Assembly (NCBI GenBank): GCA_910575405.1
Contig: CAJTER010000037.1
Span: forward strand, 1 to 40,962
Direction of reading: 5' to 3'
Source of the DNA: Clostridia bacterium
GTDB taxonomy: Bacteria; Bacillota; Clostridia; Peptostreptococcales; Anaerovoracaceae
DNA length: 40,962 nucleotides
Position numbers and translations under genes: made by a program. Below, piece by piece: positions 1-7,803 of the stretch; positions within the stretch are counted from its first letter, which is position 1, and each line of letters begins with the position of its first letter. The notes below the pieces were generated by a model. That model searched no databases. It was not told the DNA's origin and saw only the letters and a list, made by a program, of their open reading frames with translations.

Positions 1-1
1 T

Positions 2-193
2 GCCAATGGAGGGCTTCCTCCTATGGTTAAGCGACGGCAATACTATGATTCCCTGAAAGAAGCAGCATAGGATACAAAATCCTTGAAGAAAATGTGTCAA
101 CTAATCTTGACAAAATCACATGCAGCCAAGAAGTTAGTACGTCTAATCTACCATCTGCAAACTACCGGCGAGGCTTATTGCCCTATGCTTTGA
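2..193 (+). pseudogene. Possible transposase C-terminal remnant (IS110-like?)
   Basis: One reading frame runs from the window edge to a stop at 191-193, interrupted by an in-frame TAG at 68-70. The second part (AAKKLVRLIYHLQTTGEAY) resembles the C-terminal tail of IS110/IS116-type transposases, which often end in a pattern like ARKL...IYHxLxxGxPY. The upstream part is cut off by the window edge, so neither domain nor catalytic residues can be seen. I infer a decayed insertion-sequence gene. A tail of another protein is possible, and the call is weak. Confidence 0.3.
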
Positions 194-358
194 CTTATGA
201 CTTTTCAATATCTTCTGCCAGGCATCCCCAAGGACGCCTGTTTTGTCATGCAGTTTTCAATGTTCATTGCTGATATCTACCGCTTATTAAACTAACCTTT
301 CAGCAGCGGAGGGCTTCAGCTTTTTACCCTTGACTTTTAATAGTTAGTCTTTTCGCAA

Positions 359-390
359 TTGCATTTTGCAATTTTATTTGTAAAATGCAA
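359..390. repeat. Inverted repeat upstream of the hydroxyacyl-CoA dehydrogenase gene
   Basis: The arms TTGCATTTT (359-367) and AAAATGCAA (382-390) are perfectly complementary around a 14-base spacer, about 265 bases before the next start codon. No T-run follows, so it is not an obvious terminator; it could be an operator. Apart from this repeat and the possible transposase tail, positions 194-653 show nothing I recognise. Open frames there lack a ribosome binding site and family resemblance. Confidence 0.35.
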
Positions 391-653
391 CTCTATTTAT
401 TAAACAGTTCCTTTTATTCAATGGAGCCCTTGTACCAGCTGCATGAATATCGGCTTTCATTTTCACCTGCCTTCCGCGGAATTCCGCCATTTGCAAAGCA
501 TTTTTTTCTCCGCCTCCCCGCAGCTTCTTCAGCTGGCATATTTATTGCTTTATCTATATTTAAAACATCCCTTGCCTGCGCGCGGCTGTTTGCCATATAT
601 CAAAAACAATCGAAAACATCTGAACGCATGCATTTAAGAAAGAAGGTAATATT

Positions 654-1568
654 ATGAAAGCAGAAGACATTAAAAAAGTACTCGTTATCGGAGCAGGTAC
701 TATGGCGGCTCACGTTACGGCCCAGTTCCTGCTGTTTGGCAGAAAGGTCATCGTGTATGTCCGCAGTGAAGAGAAGAAGGACGTTGTTTTGAATCGGGTC
801 AGAAATGAAGTCATGGCTCCCCGCATTGCGGAAGGCTATTTTACCGATGAGTATGCTGATAAAGTGATGAAAAATATCCGCTTTGTAGTAGGAGATCCGT
901 CCCTGATCCCGCAGGACATCGGCCTGGTCAGCGAATCGGTCTATGAAGATTATGAAACAAAGGAGCAGGTGTGGAAGGAATTTGCACCGTACCTTCCAAA
1001 GGATGCGATTTTGACGACGGACTCTTCTTCCCTGTCACCATCCAGATTTGCCGCTGCCTCCGGCGCTCCCGAGAGGTTCTTGGGCTGGCACTTTTATATG
1101 CCCTCCTTTTACAGGAATGTAACGGACATTTCACCCGTTGCGGAGACAAAGCCGGAATACGTGGAGCTGCTGGTTGAATTCGCAAAGTCCATTCACATGA
1201 ATCCGTGTGTCTTAAAAAAGGAAACTCCGGGATATCTGGCAAACAATATGCTGTATTCCTTCGTTGACATGGGCCTCACCCTATACCGCACAGGATCTGC
1301 CGGTATTGAGGAAATCGACCGGGCATGGATGGGCGTGCGCCAGGAAGAAACCGGGCCTTTCGGAATTCTGGATGCTGCCGGCATTGATACAATGTATCTG
1401 ATTTTGAAGGAGTGGGCCGGAACGACAAAGGAAAATCTGCCGATTCTGGAGGAAAAGGTAAACAAGGGCGAGCTGGGCGTCAAGACGGGAAAAGGCTTTT
1501 ACACCTATCCGAACGCGGCTCATCAGCAGCCGGAGTTCCTGCACAGAGCTTCGAAAATTGAAGAATAG
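654..1568 (+). CDS. 3-hydroxyacyl-CoA dehydrogenase family protein
   Basis: This 304-residue NAD-dependent dehydrogenase has an N-terminal Rossmann fold (VLVIGAGTMAAHVTAQF, residues 10-26). The C-terminal all-alpha domain contains GYLANNMLYSF near residue 193. The family catalytic dyad appears as the His in LGWHFYMP and the Glu in SESVYEDYETK. Length matches 3-hydroxybutyryl-CoA dehydrogenase, L-gulonate 3-dehydrogenase and lambda-crystallin relatives. The active-site surroundings (GWHFYMPSFYRN instead of the usual THFFNPP) differ from classical Hbd, so the substrate is uncertain. The ATG follows AGAAGG at good spacing. The next gene starts 63 bases downstream in the same direction, probably as an operon. 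It could act in beta-oxidation-like reversal or on another hydroxy acid. Confidence 0.8.
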   Translation: MKAEDIKKVLVIGAGTMAAHVTAQFLLFGRKVIVYVRSEEKKDVVLNRVRNEVMAPRIAEGYFTDEYADKVMKNIRFVVGDPSLIPQDIGLVSESVYEDYETKEQVWKEFAPYLPKDAILTTDSSSLSPSRFAAASGAPERFLGWHFYMPSFYRNVTDISPVAETKPEYVELLVEFAKSIHMNPCVLKKETPGYLANNMLYSFVDMGLTLYRTGSAGIEEIDRAWMGVRQEETGPFGILDAAGIDTMYLILKEWAGTTKENLPILEEKVNKGELGVKTGKGFYTYPNAAHQQPEFLHRASKIEE

Positions 1569-1631
1569 CAGTTTTCCGCAGAATAACATTGATATGGATT
1601 TTATACGGATAGAGAAAGGCAGGAGCATGAT

Positions 1632-2288
1632 ATGAAGATAATCGATCTGAGCAGTACCTATCAGACAGGGCAAATCGCCGGAAATCCTGAGCGCCATCCC
1701 AGAGTAGAGCTCAAGCAGATGGGAAAAATCGAAGAAGCGGGTTTTAATACCAGCAGCTTTCTCCTCGGTTCCCATACCGGCACCCACATGGATGCTCCCC
1801 GCCACTTTTTCGCAGACGGTGCTCCCATTGATAAAATGGACCTGCACCTGTGCTGCGGCCCTGTGGCCTTGGTGGATTTCAGACATTTTAAGCCCGAAGC
1901 ATGCGTTCTGTGGGAGCATGTAAAAGGCCTGCATGTTCAGGAACGGATGCTGTTCGTTTTCGGCTGGGAGCAGTACCGCAGCATACCTCAGTACCAAAAA
2001 AGCTGGCCTTATTTTTCCCTGGAAGCCGCCGAATATCTTGCGGATCAGGGGATGAAGCTGATGGTGGTGGATACGCCCTCTCCAGATTGCGCGGCAAAGG
2101 ACTACCCAGAGGACTTTCAGGTTCACAAATCCCTGTTTCCCAGAGGCGTTACCTTTGTGGAGCTGGTTGTCAATACGAATTCTATCAATTTCTCCTCTGA
2201 ATATCGTCTGACAGCCCTCCCCCTCAAGCTGCAGGGTCTGGATGGCTCCCCCTGCCGCGTCATCTTAACGGCTGAGGAAATAGGCTGA
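1632..2288 (+). CDS. Cyclase family protein (kynurenine formamidase-like metal hydrolase)
   Basis: This 218-residue protein carries the cyclase/arylformamidase signature HTGTHMDAPRHF near residues 48-59 (HxGTHxDxxxH), whose His and Asp residues bind a catalytic metal pair. Members hydrolyse amide or ester bonds, such as N-formylkynurenine or isatin. Its length fits the family. The start ATG is preceded by GGCAGGAGC. It lies 63 bases after the hydroxyacyl-CoA dehydrogenase gene and is followed by a hairpin terminator, so the two probably form a bicistronic unit. No tryptophan-degradation genes are nearby, so a kynurenine role is not supported and the substrate is unknown. Confidence 0.8.
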   Translation: MKIIDLSSTYQTGQIAGNPERHPRVELKQMGKIEEAGFNTSSFLLGSHTGTHMDAPRHFFADGAPIDKMDLHLCCGPVALVDFRHFKPEACVLWEHVKGLHVQERMLFVFGWEQYRSIPQYQKSWPYFSLEAAEYLADQGMKLMVVDTPSPDCAAKDYPEDFQVHKSLFPRGVTFVELVVNTNSINFSSEYRLTALPLKLQGLDGSPCRVILTAEEIG

Positions 2289-2340
2289 AGCTGGTTCTGG
2301 GGTTTTCTTCTCAATTGGCTTTGAATTTGATTTGACAAGA

Positions 2341-2380
2341 AAAAGATCCGCAGGTGTTCCTTTTGTGTGGATCTTTTTTT
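2341..2380 (+). terminator. Rho-independent terminator after the cyclase gene
   Basis: The arms AAAAGATCC and GGATCTTTT pair around a short loop and are followed by a T-run. It lies about 55 bases after the stop of the cyclase-family gene and closes the two-gene operon. Confidence 0.75.
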
Positions 2381-2494
2381 GCGGGTTCGACCAGAGGGTA
2401 CCGTTTGTCAATAAAGAAAGATCTGCAAATTCCTCAAGTTTTTAAGATTGGCTCTTACTGATTTGAATCCAGGCACTTTATCAGACATCCCTTC

Positions 2495-3637
2495 TCAAAA
2501 AATGCCGCCCCGTATTTCAGCACCCTCCGGTAACCCTTTAACTGTGTCCGTCCGTACTGCCTTTTTTCTATCTGCTCTCATGCCCTTTGGCATGATCGCC
2601 GCCCGAGTGAGATAGCCGATCAGATAGAGGATGCTCCACAGATTTTCTTCCGAAGAATGTACAATATCGTAGGTCAAATCCTCGGAAATCCGTTCCCGTA
2701 CAATTCCGCCTGCCAAAAGTTCTTCAAACTTTCCCGCCACATCCACTCCCGGCAGATCGATGAAGCTGCGGACAATTTCGTTGTGGCTGGTATCCTTCCA
2801 GTAGCTTTCCGGTTTTCCTTCCCCATCCATCTGCAGGAGACGCACGTGATTCAGCACATCCCAGGGGCAGTAAACCTCCTGTTCCCCGAACAAATAGCCG
2901 TCATACCAGGCCTTCATTTGCGGAAGGCAGCCTGAAAGCCCCGCATCCGCCAGGAGCTCCTTTACTTCTTCCTCAGAAAAGCCGAAATATCGTTCATAGG
3001 CTCTCGTGCGAACCGAACTGGAGATGAAATTATTGGCTCCTGTAAAAATGCTCTCCTTGGCAATCCGCAGACAGCCCGTTACCACAGCCCTCTTCAGGTA
3101 CGGATTCGTCTTCCATGCCATGCCTAAAAAGCTGCGGATCAGGTTCAGCATTTCCCCATAATAGCCATTGTCACTGGCCTTTGCCAGGGGCACGTCATAC
3201 TCGTCAATGAGAAGAATGACCTCCCTGCCATAATGAGCTTTCATCATCCGCATGATGGTAAACAGGGCGTTCTTGATATCCTCCACGCTGCCCTCCCGTT
3301 TGATAAAGCGATTGAAAATATCCAGGTCTTCAGCTGATACCCGGCTGCTTTCCTTCAGATACCGGTGGCTACTGCACAAATTTCCCACCACATAGCGCAG
3401 CATTCCATATGCGTCCTCAAAGGTATCCCCGTTTATATCCTTCAAGGTCAGAAACAGAACCGGCCACTGATTCATCCAGACGCTGCAGATCTCCTCATGG
3501 GTTGAAATTTCAAGTCCTTCGAAATTTTTCCTACTATCCTTATCCACATCAAAAAACTCCGCTATTCTCATCCCATTCCGGAAAAAGTTCATGCGGCGCT
3601 CTTTTATGGAGTTGCCAAATCCAGTATTTCCAAATGG
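2495..3637 (-). pseudogene. Truncated AAA-ATPase/PD-(D/E)XK family protein
   Basis: The 365-residue frame is homologous to the middle of the neighbouring intact ATPase (3638-5335). It keeps the Walker B region (VILLIDEYDVPLAKA), NPYLKRAVVTGCLRIAKESIF and the AWYDGYLFG motif. The N-terminal IDKT and TRPRRFGKT (Walker A) segments are missing. The frame opens with FEGLEIS-like sequence that is normally well inside the domain. At the other end it stops soon after LWSILYLIGYLTRA, so the nuclease domain is lost. It cannot bind ATP in the normal way, so I call it a pseudogene. It lies in the same frame as the upstream gene with only a TGA between them, which suggests a collapsed tandem duplication. 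Confidence 0.75.
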
Positions 3638-5335
3638 TCAACTCCGTGCTCCCCGAATGAGCACCTTCCTGCCTTCAAAGGCAAAGCCGTAGCTGCGGAT
3701 TTTTTCTGCCGCAATGTCTCTGGCAATCAGACTTTCCGCATAAGCCTTTTTCTCGATCTGGGCAAGGGCCGCTTTTGCCGTCTCCTCCAGACTTGCTTCA
3801 TCCTCCGGATCATGGACCTTGAATTCCAGCAGGATTCCATCGCCGGTTTTGTCTTTTGGCTCCAGCATGACATCATAGCGACCAAAGCCGCTTTCCCGGT
3901 TGGAAGTAATGATATACTTCCTTCCCAGATCAACGATTAAGCCCAGCACAAATCCGTGATAAAAGCGTTCCGGCTCGGATCTGGACGGTTTCTTTCCTGT
4001 ATCAAAACAGCTGAAGGTTTTCAAGGCCACTTCATTCATATAACGATTCATGGCTTTTACATTGCCCACTAAAAACGCTGCTACAAAATCATTGTAGTCA
4101 TCCTCGGCCTCTTCCCGGAACCAGCCCTGTATCATCGTTTCAAACATCAGCTTTACTTCCCGGTTGGTCAGGGCCAGCGTGTATACATATCGTCCGCTCT
4201 CCTCACAGAATTCCTGCTTCACCACTTTCAGATACCCACAGGCAAGAAGCAGGCTCCAGATAGAAGCCTTCTGTCCGGACAGCGCTCCGTATACAACCTG
4301 TTCATCCAGTTCCGTCTCTATATGAGATCCTTGCAGCAGCAGCTCAAAATCCTGCTTGATGGACCTGCTTCCCTCCTGAATCAGCTTGCCTGCCAGCCGA
4401 TTGGAACTGGTATTGGCCCAGTAGGTTCCTACCTTTCCTTTGCTGAGATAATGGGTGATGGACCATGGGTTGTAGATATCCCTTTTTCGCCCAAAGGTAA
4501 AGCCGTCATACCACTTCTTCACCTCTTCCTTTCTATCAGAAAGGCCATATTCATCGAGAGCCTCGAATACTTCCTCCTCTGTAAAACCAAAGCATTCCTC
4601 ATATTTTTCCGAAGTCGTTGTGACAACCTCCGGATTGTTGAAGTCGGAGAAAATGGACTCCTTGCTGACTCTGGTGACGCCCGTCATCAGTGCTCGCTTC
4701 AGATACGGATTCGTCTTGAAGGTGGAATTAAAAAAGCTTCTCATAAAGCCACTCATTTCCTCCCAGTAGCCGTTTACATACGCTTCCTGCATGGGCGCGT
4801 CGTATTCATCCAGCAGGATAATGACCTTTTTCCCATAGTATCTGGCCAGGTAATCGGACAATGTTTTCAGGGAAAAAGCTGCTGCACTCTTCCCCATATG
4901 AGGAGATATTGATCGAAATTCCTCCTTTTCCTTTACATCCAGGACTTCACTTTCCAGTAAAAAATCATAGTTTCGGTACAGCCTGCAGATAATCCTGCAA
5001 ATGTCTTCCCGCGCTTGCAAAAATGTGCTTTCCTTCACATCCGCAAAGCTTAAAAAGATAACCGGGTATGTGCCCTGCAGATTTCGGTAGGCTTCCTCCT
5101 GCCAAATGGAAAGGCCTTCGAACAGATCGCCTCTCCCTGCATAGTCCAGGGAAAAGAACTGCTGCATCATGCTCATATTCAGGGTTTTCCCAAATCGCCT
5201 GGGCCGGGTAATCAGAGTTACGCTGTCTTTATTTTCCCACCATTCTTTGATCAATCCTGTTTTATCAATGTAAAAAAGGTTTTCTCTGCGGATGGTTTCA
5301 AAGTCCTGATCTCCGATGCTGATGTTCTTTTTCAT
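3638..5335 (-). CDS. AAA-ATPase with C-terminal PD-(D/E)XK nuclease-like domain
   Basis: This 565-residue protein appears complete. The N-terminal segment IRRENLFYIDKTGLIKEW is followed by Walker A within TRPRRFGKTLNMSMM (about residues 43-57) and Walker B with VIILLDEYDAPM (about 171-182). The C-terminal part has GRYDVMLEPKD and ILLEFKV, the spaced D...ExK of a PD-(D/E)XK nuclease fold. The family is common in multiple copies in Clostridia and Bacteroidetes and is annotated as AAA-ATPase-like/DUF1703. Its role is not settled; defence or mobile-element functions have been suggested. The start has GGAAGG just upstream. A truncated paralogue follows directly. Confidence 0.85.
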   Translation of the reverse strand: MKKNISIGDQDFETIRRENLFYIDKTGLIKEWWENKDSVTLITRPRRFGKTLNMSMMQQFFSLDYAGRGDLFEGLSIWQEEAYRNLQGTYPVIFLSFADVKESTFLQAREDICRIICRLYRNYDFLLESEVLDVKEKEEFRSISPHMGKSAAAFSLKTLSDYLARYYGKKVIILLDEYDAPMQEAYVNGYWEEMSGFMRSFFNSTFKTNPYLKRALMTGVTRVSKESIFSDFNNPEVVTTTSEKYEECFGFTEEEVFEALDEYGLSDRKEEVKKWYDGFTFGRKRDIYNPWSITHYLSKGKVGTYWANTSSNRLAGKLIQEGSRSIKQDFELLLQGSHIETELDEQVVYGALSGQKASIWSLLLACGYLKVVKQEFCEESGRYVYTLALTNREVKLMFETMIQGWFREEAEDDYNDFVAAFLVGNVKAMNRYMNEVALKTFSCFDTGKKPSRSEPERFYHGFVLGLIVDLGRKYIITSNRESGFGRYDVMLEPKDKTGDGILLEFKVHDPEDEASLEETAKAALAQIEKKAYAESLIARDIAAEKIRSYGFAFEGRKVLIRGARS

Positions 5336-5558
5336 GGCCTTCCTTCCCTCCTCATTCTGCTCCCGCTTTTTTGGCTGCTCTGCTCCTTTTGCACTCTAGT
5401 GTACTGACCATCCACCCCAATTCCCAAGGTCTAGGGCTTTTTGAAATCTTATAAAGAGCATACCACAAATTGACTTAATTTAACAGGGTTTCTGATTTTA
5501 GTTGCTGGAAATTGTCCATTCCGAAACAATGCCCGACGGACGAGTATCGGCTCTGGGT
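5336..5558. other. Intergenic stretch before the csm6-like remnant
   Basis: No coding frame with a ribosome binding site or family resemblance is seen. It should hold the promoter of the AAA-ATPase gene. I could not place convincing -35 and -10 boxes and saw no CRISPR-type repeats. Confidence 0.4.
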
Positions 5559-5766
5559 CTATCCCATATATGTTTCAATTTCCTGATTCAGCCTGTCATA
5601 AGTCAGCAGATCCTCACTGCTGATATGAATTCCAGTTAGAATCGCCAGCTCCTTTAGCTTGTTAAAAATCGTAATGGCATTCATGCCAGTGTAGCTTTTG
5701 CACTCCGTCATGCTGGCCGGAAATGGGATCGGTACTTCCTACCGGGGAAAACAAAATCTTTTTCAT
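5559..5766 (-). pseudogene. Collapsed csm6-like (CRISPR-associated CARF) gene remnant
   Basis: An ATG 18 bases after the cas2 stop, with an AGGA-rich ribosome binding site, opens MKKILFSPVGSTDPIS. This closely resembles the N-terminus of Csm6-type CARF proteins (ILFSPVGxTDPIxxxxDG). After QHDG the frame is lost. In another frame a tail reads AITIFNKLKELAILTGIHIS and then SSEDLLTYDRLNQEIETYM before a TAG, which could be the original C-terminus. A protein normally over 400 residues is thus reduced to about 70 codons by an internal deletion and frameshift. Position directly behind cas2 supports a former type III CRISPR-Cas operon. Confidence 0.5.
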
Positions 5767-5783
5767 CTTATCCTGCTCCTGCT

Positions 5784-6047
5784 CTAAATGATGATAACCT
5801 CTTCTTCATAAATTGTATCACTTTTTCCCAAAAGTACAATCTCATTGCTGCTATTTAATCGATATAACCGTACATTATCCTCTTCATCCATAATATGGAC
5901 GATTTGCGGAATCAGATCATTATACTGCCGAAGCGTCAGCAGCGCTTCAAAGGCTGACTTCTGAACTCTGTTTCCGTAGCTTTCGAAAAGCTTTACCATC
6001 TTACCGCGTCTTCTGTTGTCCACGATATCGTAAATCACCAGGAGGTA
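5784..6047 (-). pseudogene. cas2: CRISPR-associated endoribonuclease Cas2, 5'-truncated
   Basis: The frame reads YLLVIYDIVDNRRRGKMVKL and continues through ESYGNRVQKSAFEALL to a C-terminal EEEVIII. This matches the short Cas2 family (metal-binding Asp in IYDI, the RVQxSxFE motif, about 90 residues). The usual N-terminal Met-Tyr/Ile is missing: the codon before YLLV is TGA and no ATG is available. Only an internal GTG at 6036-6038 could start an 84-residue product with no good ribosome binding site. The lost 5' end coincides with the divergent hicB leader, a likely deletion junction. No cas1, effector genes or repeats remain nearby. Confidence 0.8.
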
Positions 6048-6052
6048 TCAAT

Positions 6053-6264
6053 ATGAAATACGCATACCCGATTGTATTAACACCTTCATAGGAAGGCTAC
6101 CTTGTGTATGTTCCAGACTTTTGTATCAAACCCAGAGAAATGATAATCGAACTGTGAAAAAAAACGGTTCTCTTCCCAGTTGGCTCAACGAAGCGGCCAC
6201 TGCTCGGGGAATCAATTTTTCAGCAGTACTGCAGGAGGCGCTGAAGGCTCAGCTGGGTTTGTAA
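6053..6264 (+). pseudogene. hicB: HicB antitoxin, broken by nonsense codon and internal deletion
   Basis: After a strong AGGAGG site the frame reads MKYAYPIVLTPS, then TAG, then EGYLVYVPDF, the typical HicB N-terminus (MKYxYPxxxxPEEGGYxVxxPDF). It then changes and stops. From about 6155, KKNGSLPSWLNEAATARGIN and FSAVLQEALKAQLGL to a stop at 6262-6264 match the HicB C-terminal DNA-binding part. The middle, about 60 residues of the HicB fold, is deleted. No HicA gene is adjacent. A functional antitoxin is not possible from this locus. Confidence 0.75.
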
Positions 6265-6394
6265 TGCTTCACACATACATACAGCTGCCTCTTGAATTTC
6301 TGTAATTTATATAATACAATAAAGCCATAAGCACAAGGCTGCCAAAGAACAAAACTACGAAGACATCTTCAATTGTGGAAAGGAAAACATTATC

Positions 6395-6492
6395 ATGCCT
6401 GAACTTAGCCGATTTTACGGATTAATTATAAAGCTGCATGGAATAAGGCTGTCCGAGGTATGCATTTTGACAAAATAGAACCGCTTAGATAA
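6395..6492 (+). pseudogene. DUF4160 protein, collapsed
   Basis: MPELSRFYGLIIK (from the ATG at 6395) is the characteristic DUF4160 N-terminus. One frame away, AAWNKAVRGMHFDKIEPLR followed by TAA at 6490-6492 matches the family's C-terminal tail (W..A..G..F.KIEPL). The central part, with the usual PPHFH motif, is gone. DUF4160 genes usually sit immediately before a DUF2442 gene, as here, in what is regarded as a toxin-antitoxin-like pair. The stop lies ten bases before the DUF2442 start and overlaps its ribosome binding site. Confidence 0.65.
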
Positions 6493-6502
6493 GGAGGTAC
6501 CC

Positions 6503-6802
6503 ATGTATATCATAGATAATATTGCCTATGCTGGTGAACCTGCAGAATTGATAAAAGTAACAGATGTGAGGATTATCGACAGTCTCTGTTTGATGGTAAC
6601 GTTTTCTACAGGCAAACAGCGAATTTTTGACGCACAGCCCCTCTTGCAATATCCGGTTTACCAGCCTCTTGAAAATCCGGAAGTTTTTAATGATGTTCGT
6701 ATTGAAGGCTCCACGGTCACCTGGGATGGCGGGGCAATTGATATTGCTCCGGAAACACTCTATGAACAAAGTGTACCTTATGAATATAAAGCGCATGCCT
6801 GA
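6503..6802 (+). CDS. DUF2442 domain-containing protein
   Basis: This 99-residue protein shows the DUF2442 pattern: VTDVRIIDSLCLMVTFSTGK, then RIFDAQPLLQYPVYQPLENPE, then a near-C-terminal DIAPETLYEQS. The ATG follows AAGGAGGT at ideal spacing, and the frame is closed by a clear terminator. DUF2442 proteins are the usual partners of DUF4160 proteins and are thought to act as the antitoxin or DNA-binding partner. The partner gene here is destroyed, so this gene may be an orphan kept by chance or for its own regulatory role. Confidence 0.8.
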   Translation: MYIIDNIAYAGEPAELIKVTDVRIIDSLCLMVTFSTGKQRIFDAQPLLQYPVYQPLENPEVFNDVRIEGSTVTWDGGAIDIAPETLYEQSVPYEYKAHA

Positions 6803-6826
6803 ATCTTCCCTAAACAAAAAAGCGCA

Positions 6827-6870
6827 GAGCCTGCTGCCCCGGAACGCTTCCGCTGCAGCAGGCTCTTTTT
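6827..6870 (+). terminator. Rho-independent terminator after the DUF2442 gene
   Basis: GAGCCTGCTGC (827-837) pairs with GCAGCAGGCTC (855-865) around a 17-base loop, followed by TTTTT. The 11-bp GC-rich stem makes this one of the clearest terminators in the window. Confidence 0.85.
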
Positions 6871-6900
6871 AATCAATCTCTTTTCCTGAAAAAATACACA

Positions 6901-7502
6901 TCAATCCATATTCTTTCTTACATACCCGGAATTAAAGGTCAGGACCAACATGCCTTTATCCTTAATTTCATCGTCCGGGCAAATGTCAGAATGGCATCCA
7001 ACGATTAATCTGTTGGTATCAACATTCTCCCGGAGCTTCTGACAGTCGCCGATTGCAGCCCAGGCTTTATCTATGACAGCCTGCTCCTTGCTTCCAACCC
7101 AGACGATGTTCAGCTTTTTAAAATCCTCCTCTGAAAAACGCTCATCCAAAGTATCCAGATCGGTCAGGGGAATCTTCACAACCGTTTCTTGCTCCCCGAT
7201 TTTCCCAGGCTCTGCATCTCCAGCAGCCTTAGCCGCTTTGGCAGTCTGCTGGGTCTGCGTTTTATTTTCCGCAGCCAAAGCGGCACATCCGCAGGAGCCA
7301 GATTGCCAAAAGAACCTTTCCATAGCTTCCTGAAGCTTGATGAAGCAGGGTGAGCATCTGGGAGTGTCCGCTGAAAGAGGCTGCTGCCGGCAGGGTTTGC
7401 CCAGGCACACTTCCCATCTCCGAAGCTACCGAAGGCCCCGCCGTATGAAGCCACTTCGCAATCTGCCGCGCTCATCAGGAGCAGTGCTGCCATATCACTC
7501 AT
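6901..7502 (-). pseudogene. Decayed gene downstream of blaI remnant (possible BlaR1/M56 remnant)
   Basis: Directly after the BlaI-type frame another begins with MSDMAALLLMSAADCE, but it loses any recognisable pattern and shifts frame. A second frame ends with CGCAALAAENKTQTQQ, VVKIPLTDLDTLDERFSEED and a Cys-containing tail, closing at 6901. BlaI is usually followed by a BlaR1/M56 membrane peptidase, whose start (MxxMxxxLLxMS) and hydrophobic alanine-rich segment before a soluble domain would fit. The transmembrane helices and HExxH motif are absent. The two overlapping frames of similar quality point to a frameshifted, deleted gene; its identity is inferred mainly from position. Confidence 0.35.
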
Positions 7503-7803
7503 TCATCAAGTCCTCTTTCTTTCTCGTCCAATAAGCATCAATTTCTTCCAGATCCTCTTTGGACAGATCGTCTATTGAGCACAGAGCCGCGAACATGCTT
7601 TTTACATCGCCCTTCAGCAGCTTTCTCATTCGTTCCATCTCATCCTTCATATACTCGTCCCTGCTCATCCGTGCGGTGTACACATACACATCCTTCTTTT
7701 CTTTGGAAATCAGCTCCTTTTTTTCAAGCCTTGTCAGCATGCTATTGCGCATAATGATGTTATTTTTGACACTCGTTTTAAAAGCAACGCTATTGACAAA
7801 CAA
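7495..7803 (-). pseudogene. BlaI/MecI-family transcriptional repressor, N-terminally truncated
   Basis: The frame contains MLTRLEKKELISKEKKDVYV, then YTARMSRDEYMKDEMERM, then a C-terminal dimerisation part with LKGDVKSMFAALCSIDDLSK. This matches the second half of BlaI/MecI winged-helix repressors. The first 40 or so residues, which include most of the DNA-recognition helix, are replaced by unrelated sequence (MFVNSVAFKTSVKNNIIMRN). The gene is therefore broken at its 5' end near 7750. BlaI proteins repress beta-lactamase or M56 peptidase genes, and the next frame downstream may be the remains of such a partner. Confidence 0.6.

Noticed and set aside
385-657. Open frame of 90 codons before the hydroxyacyl-CoA dehydrogenase
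   Set aside because: No ribosome binding site or family resemblance, and it overlaps the start of a well-supported gene.
1281-2126. Large minus-strand frame across the dehydrogenase and cyclase genes
   Set aside because: It spans two real genes on the other strand and has no domain or ribosome binding site.
4322-4912. Long plus-strand frame opposite the AAA-ATPase gene
   Set aside because: It is antisense to a gene with clear motifs and has no recognisable domain.
5336-6390. CRISPR array expected near the cas2 remnant
   Set aside because: No regularly spaced direct repeat was found on either side of cas2.
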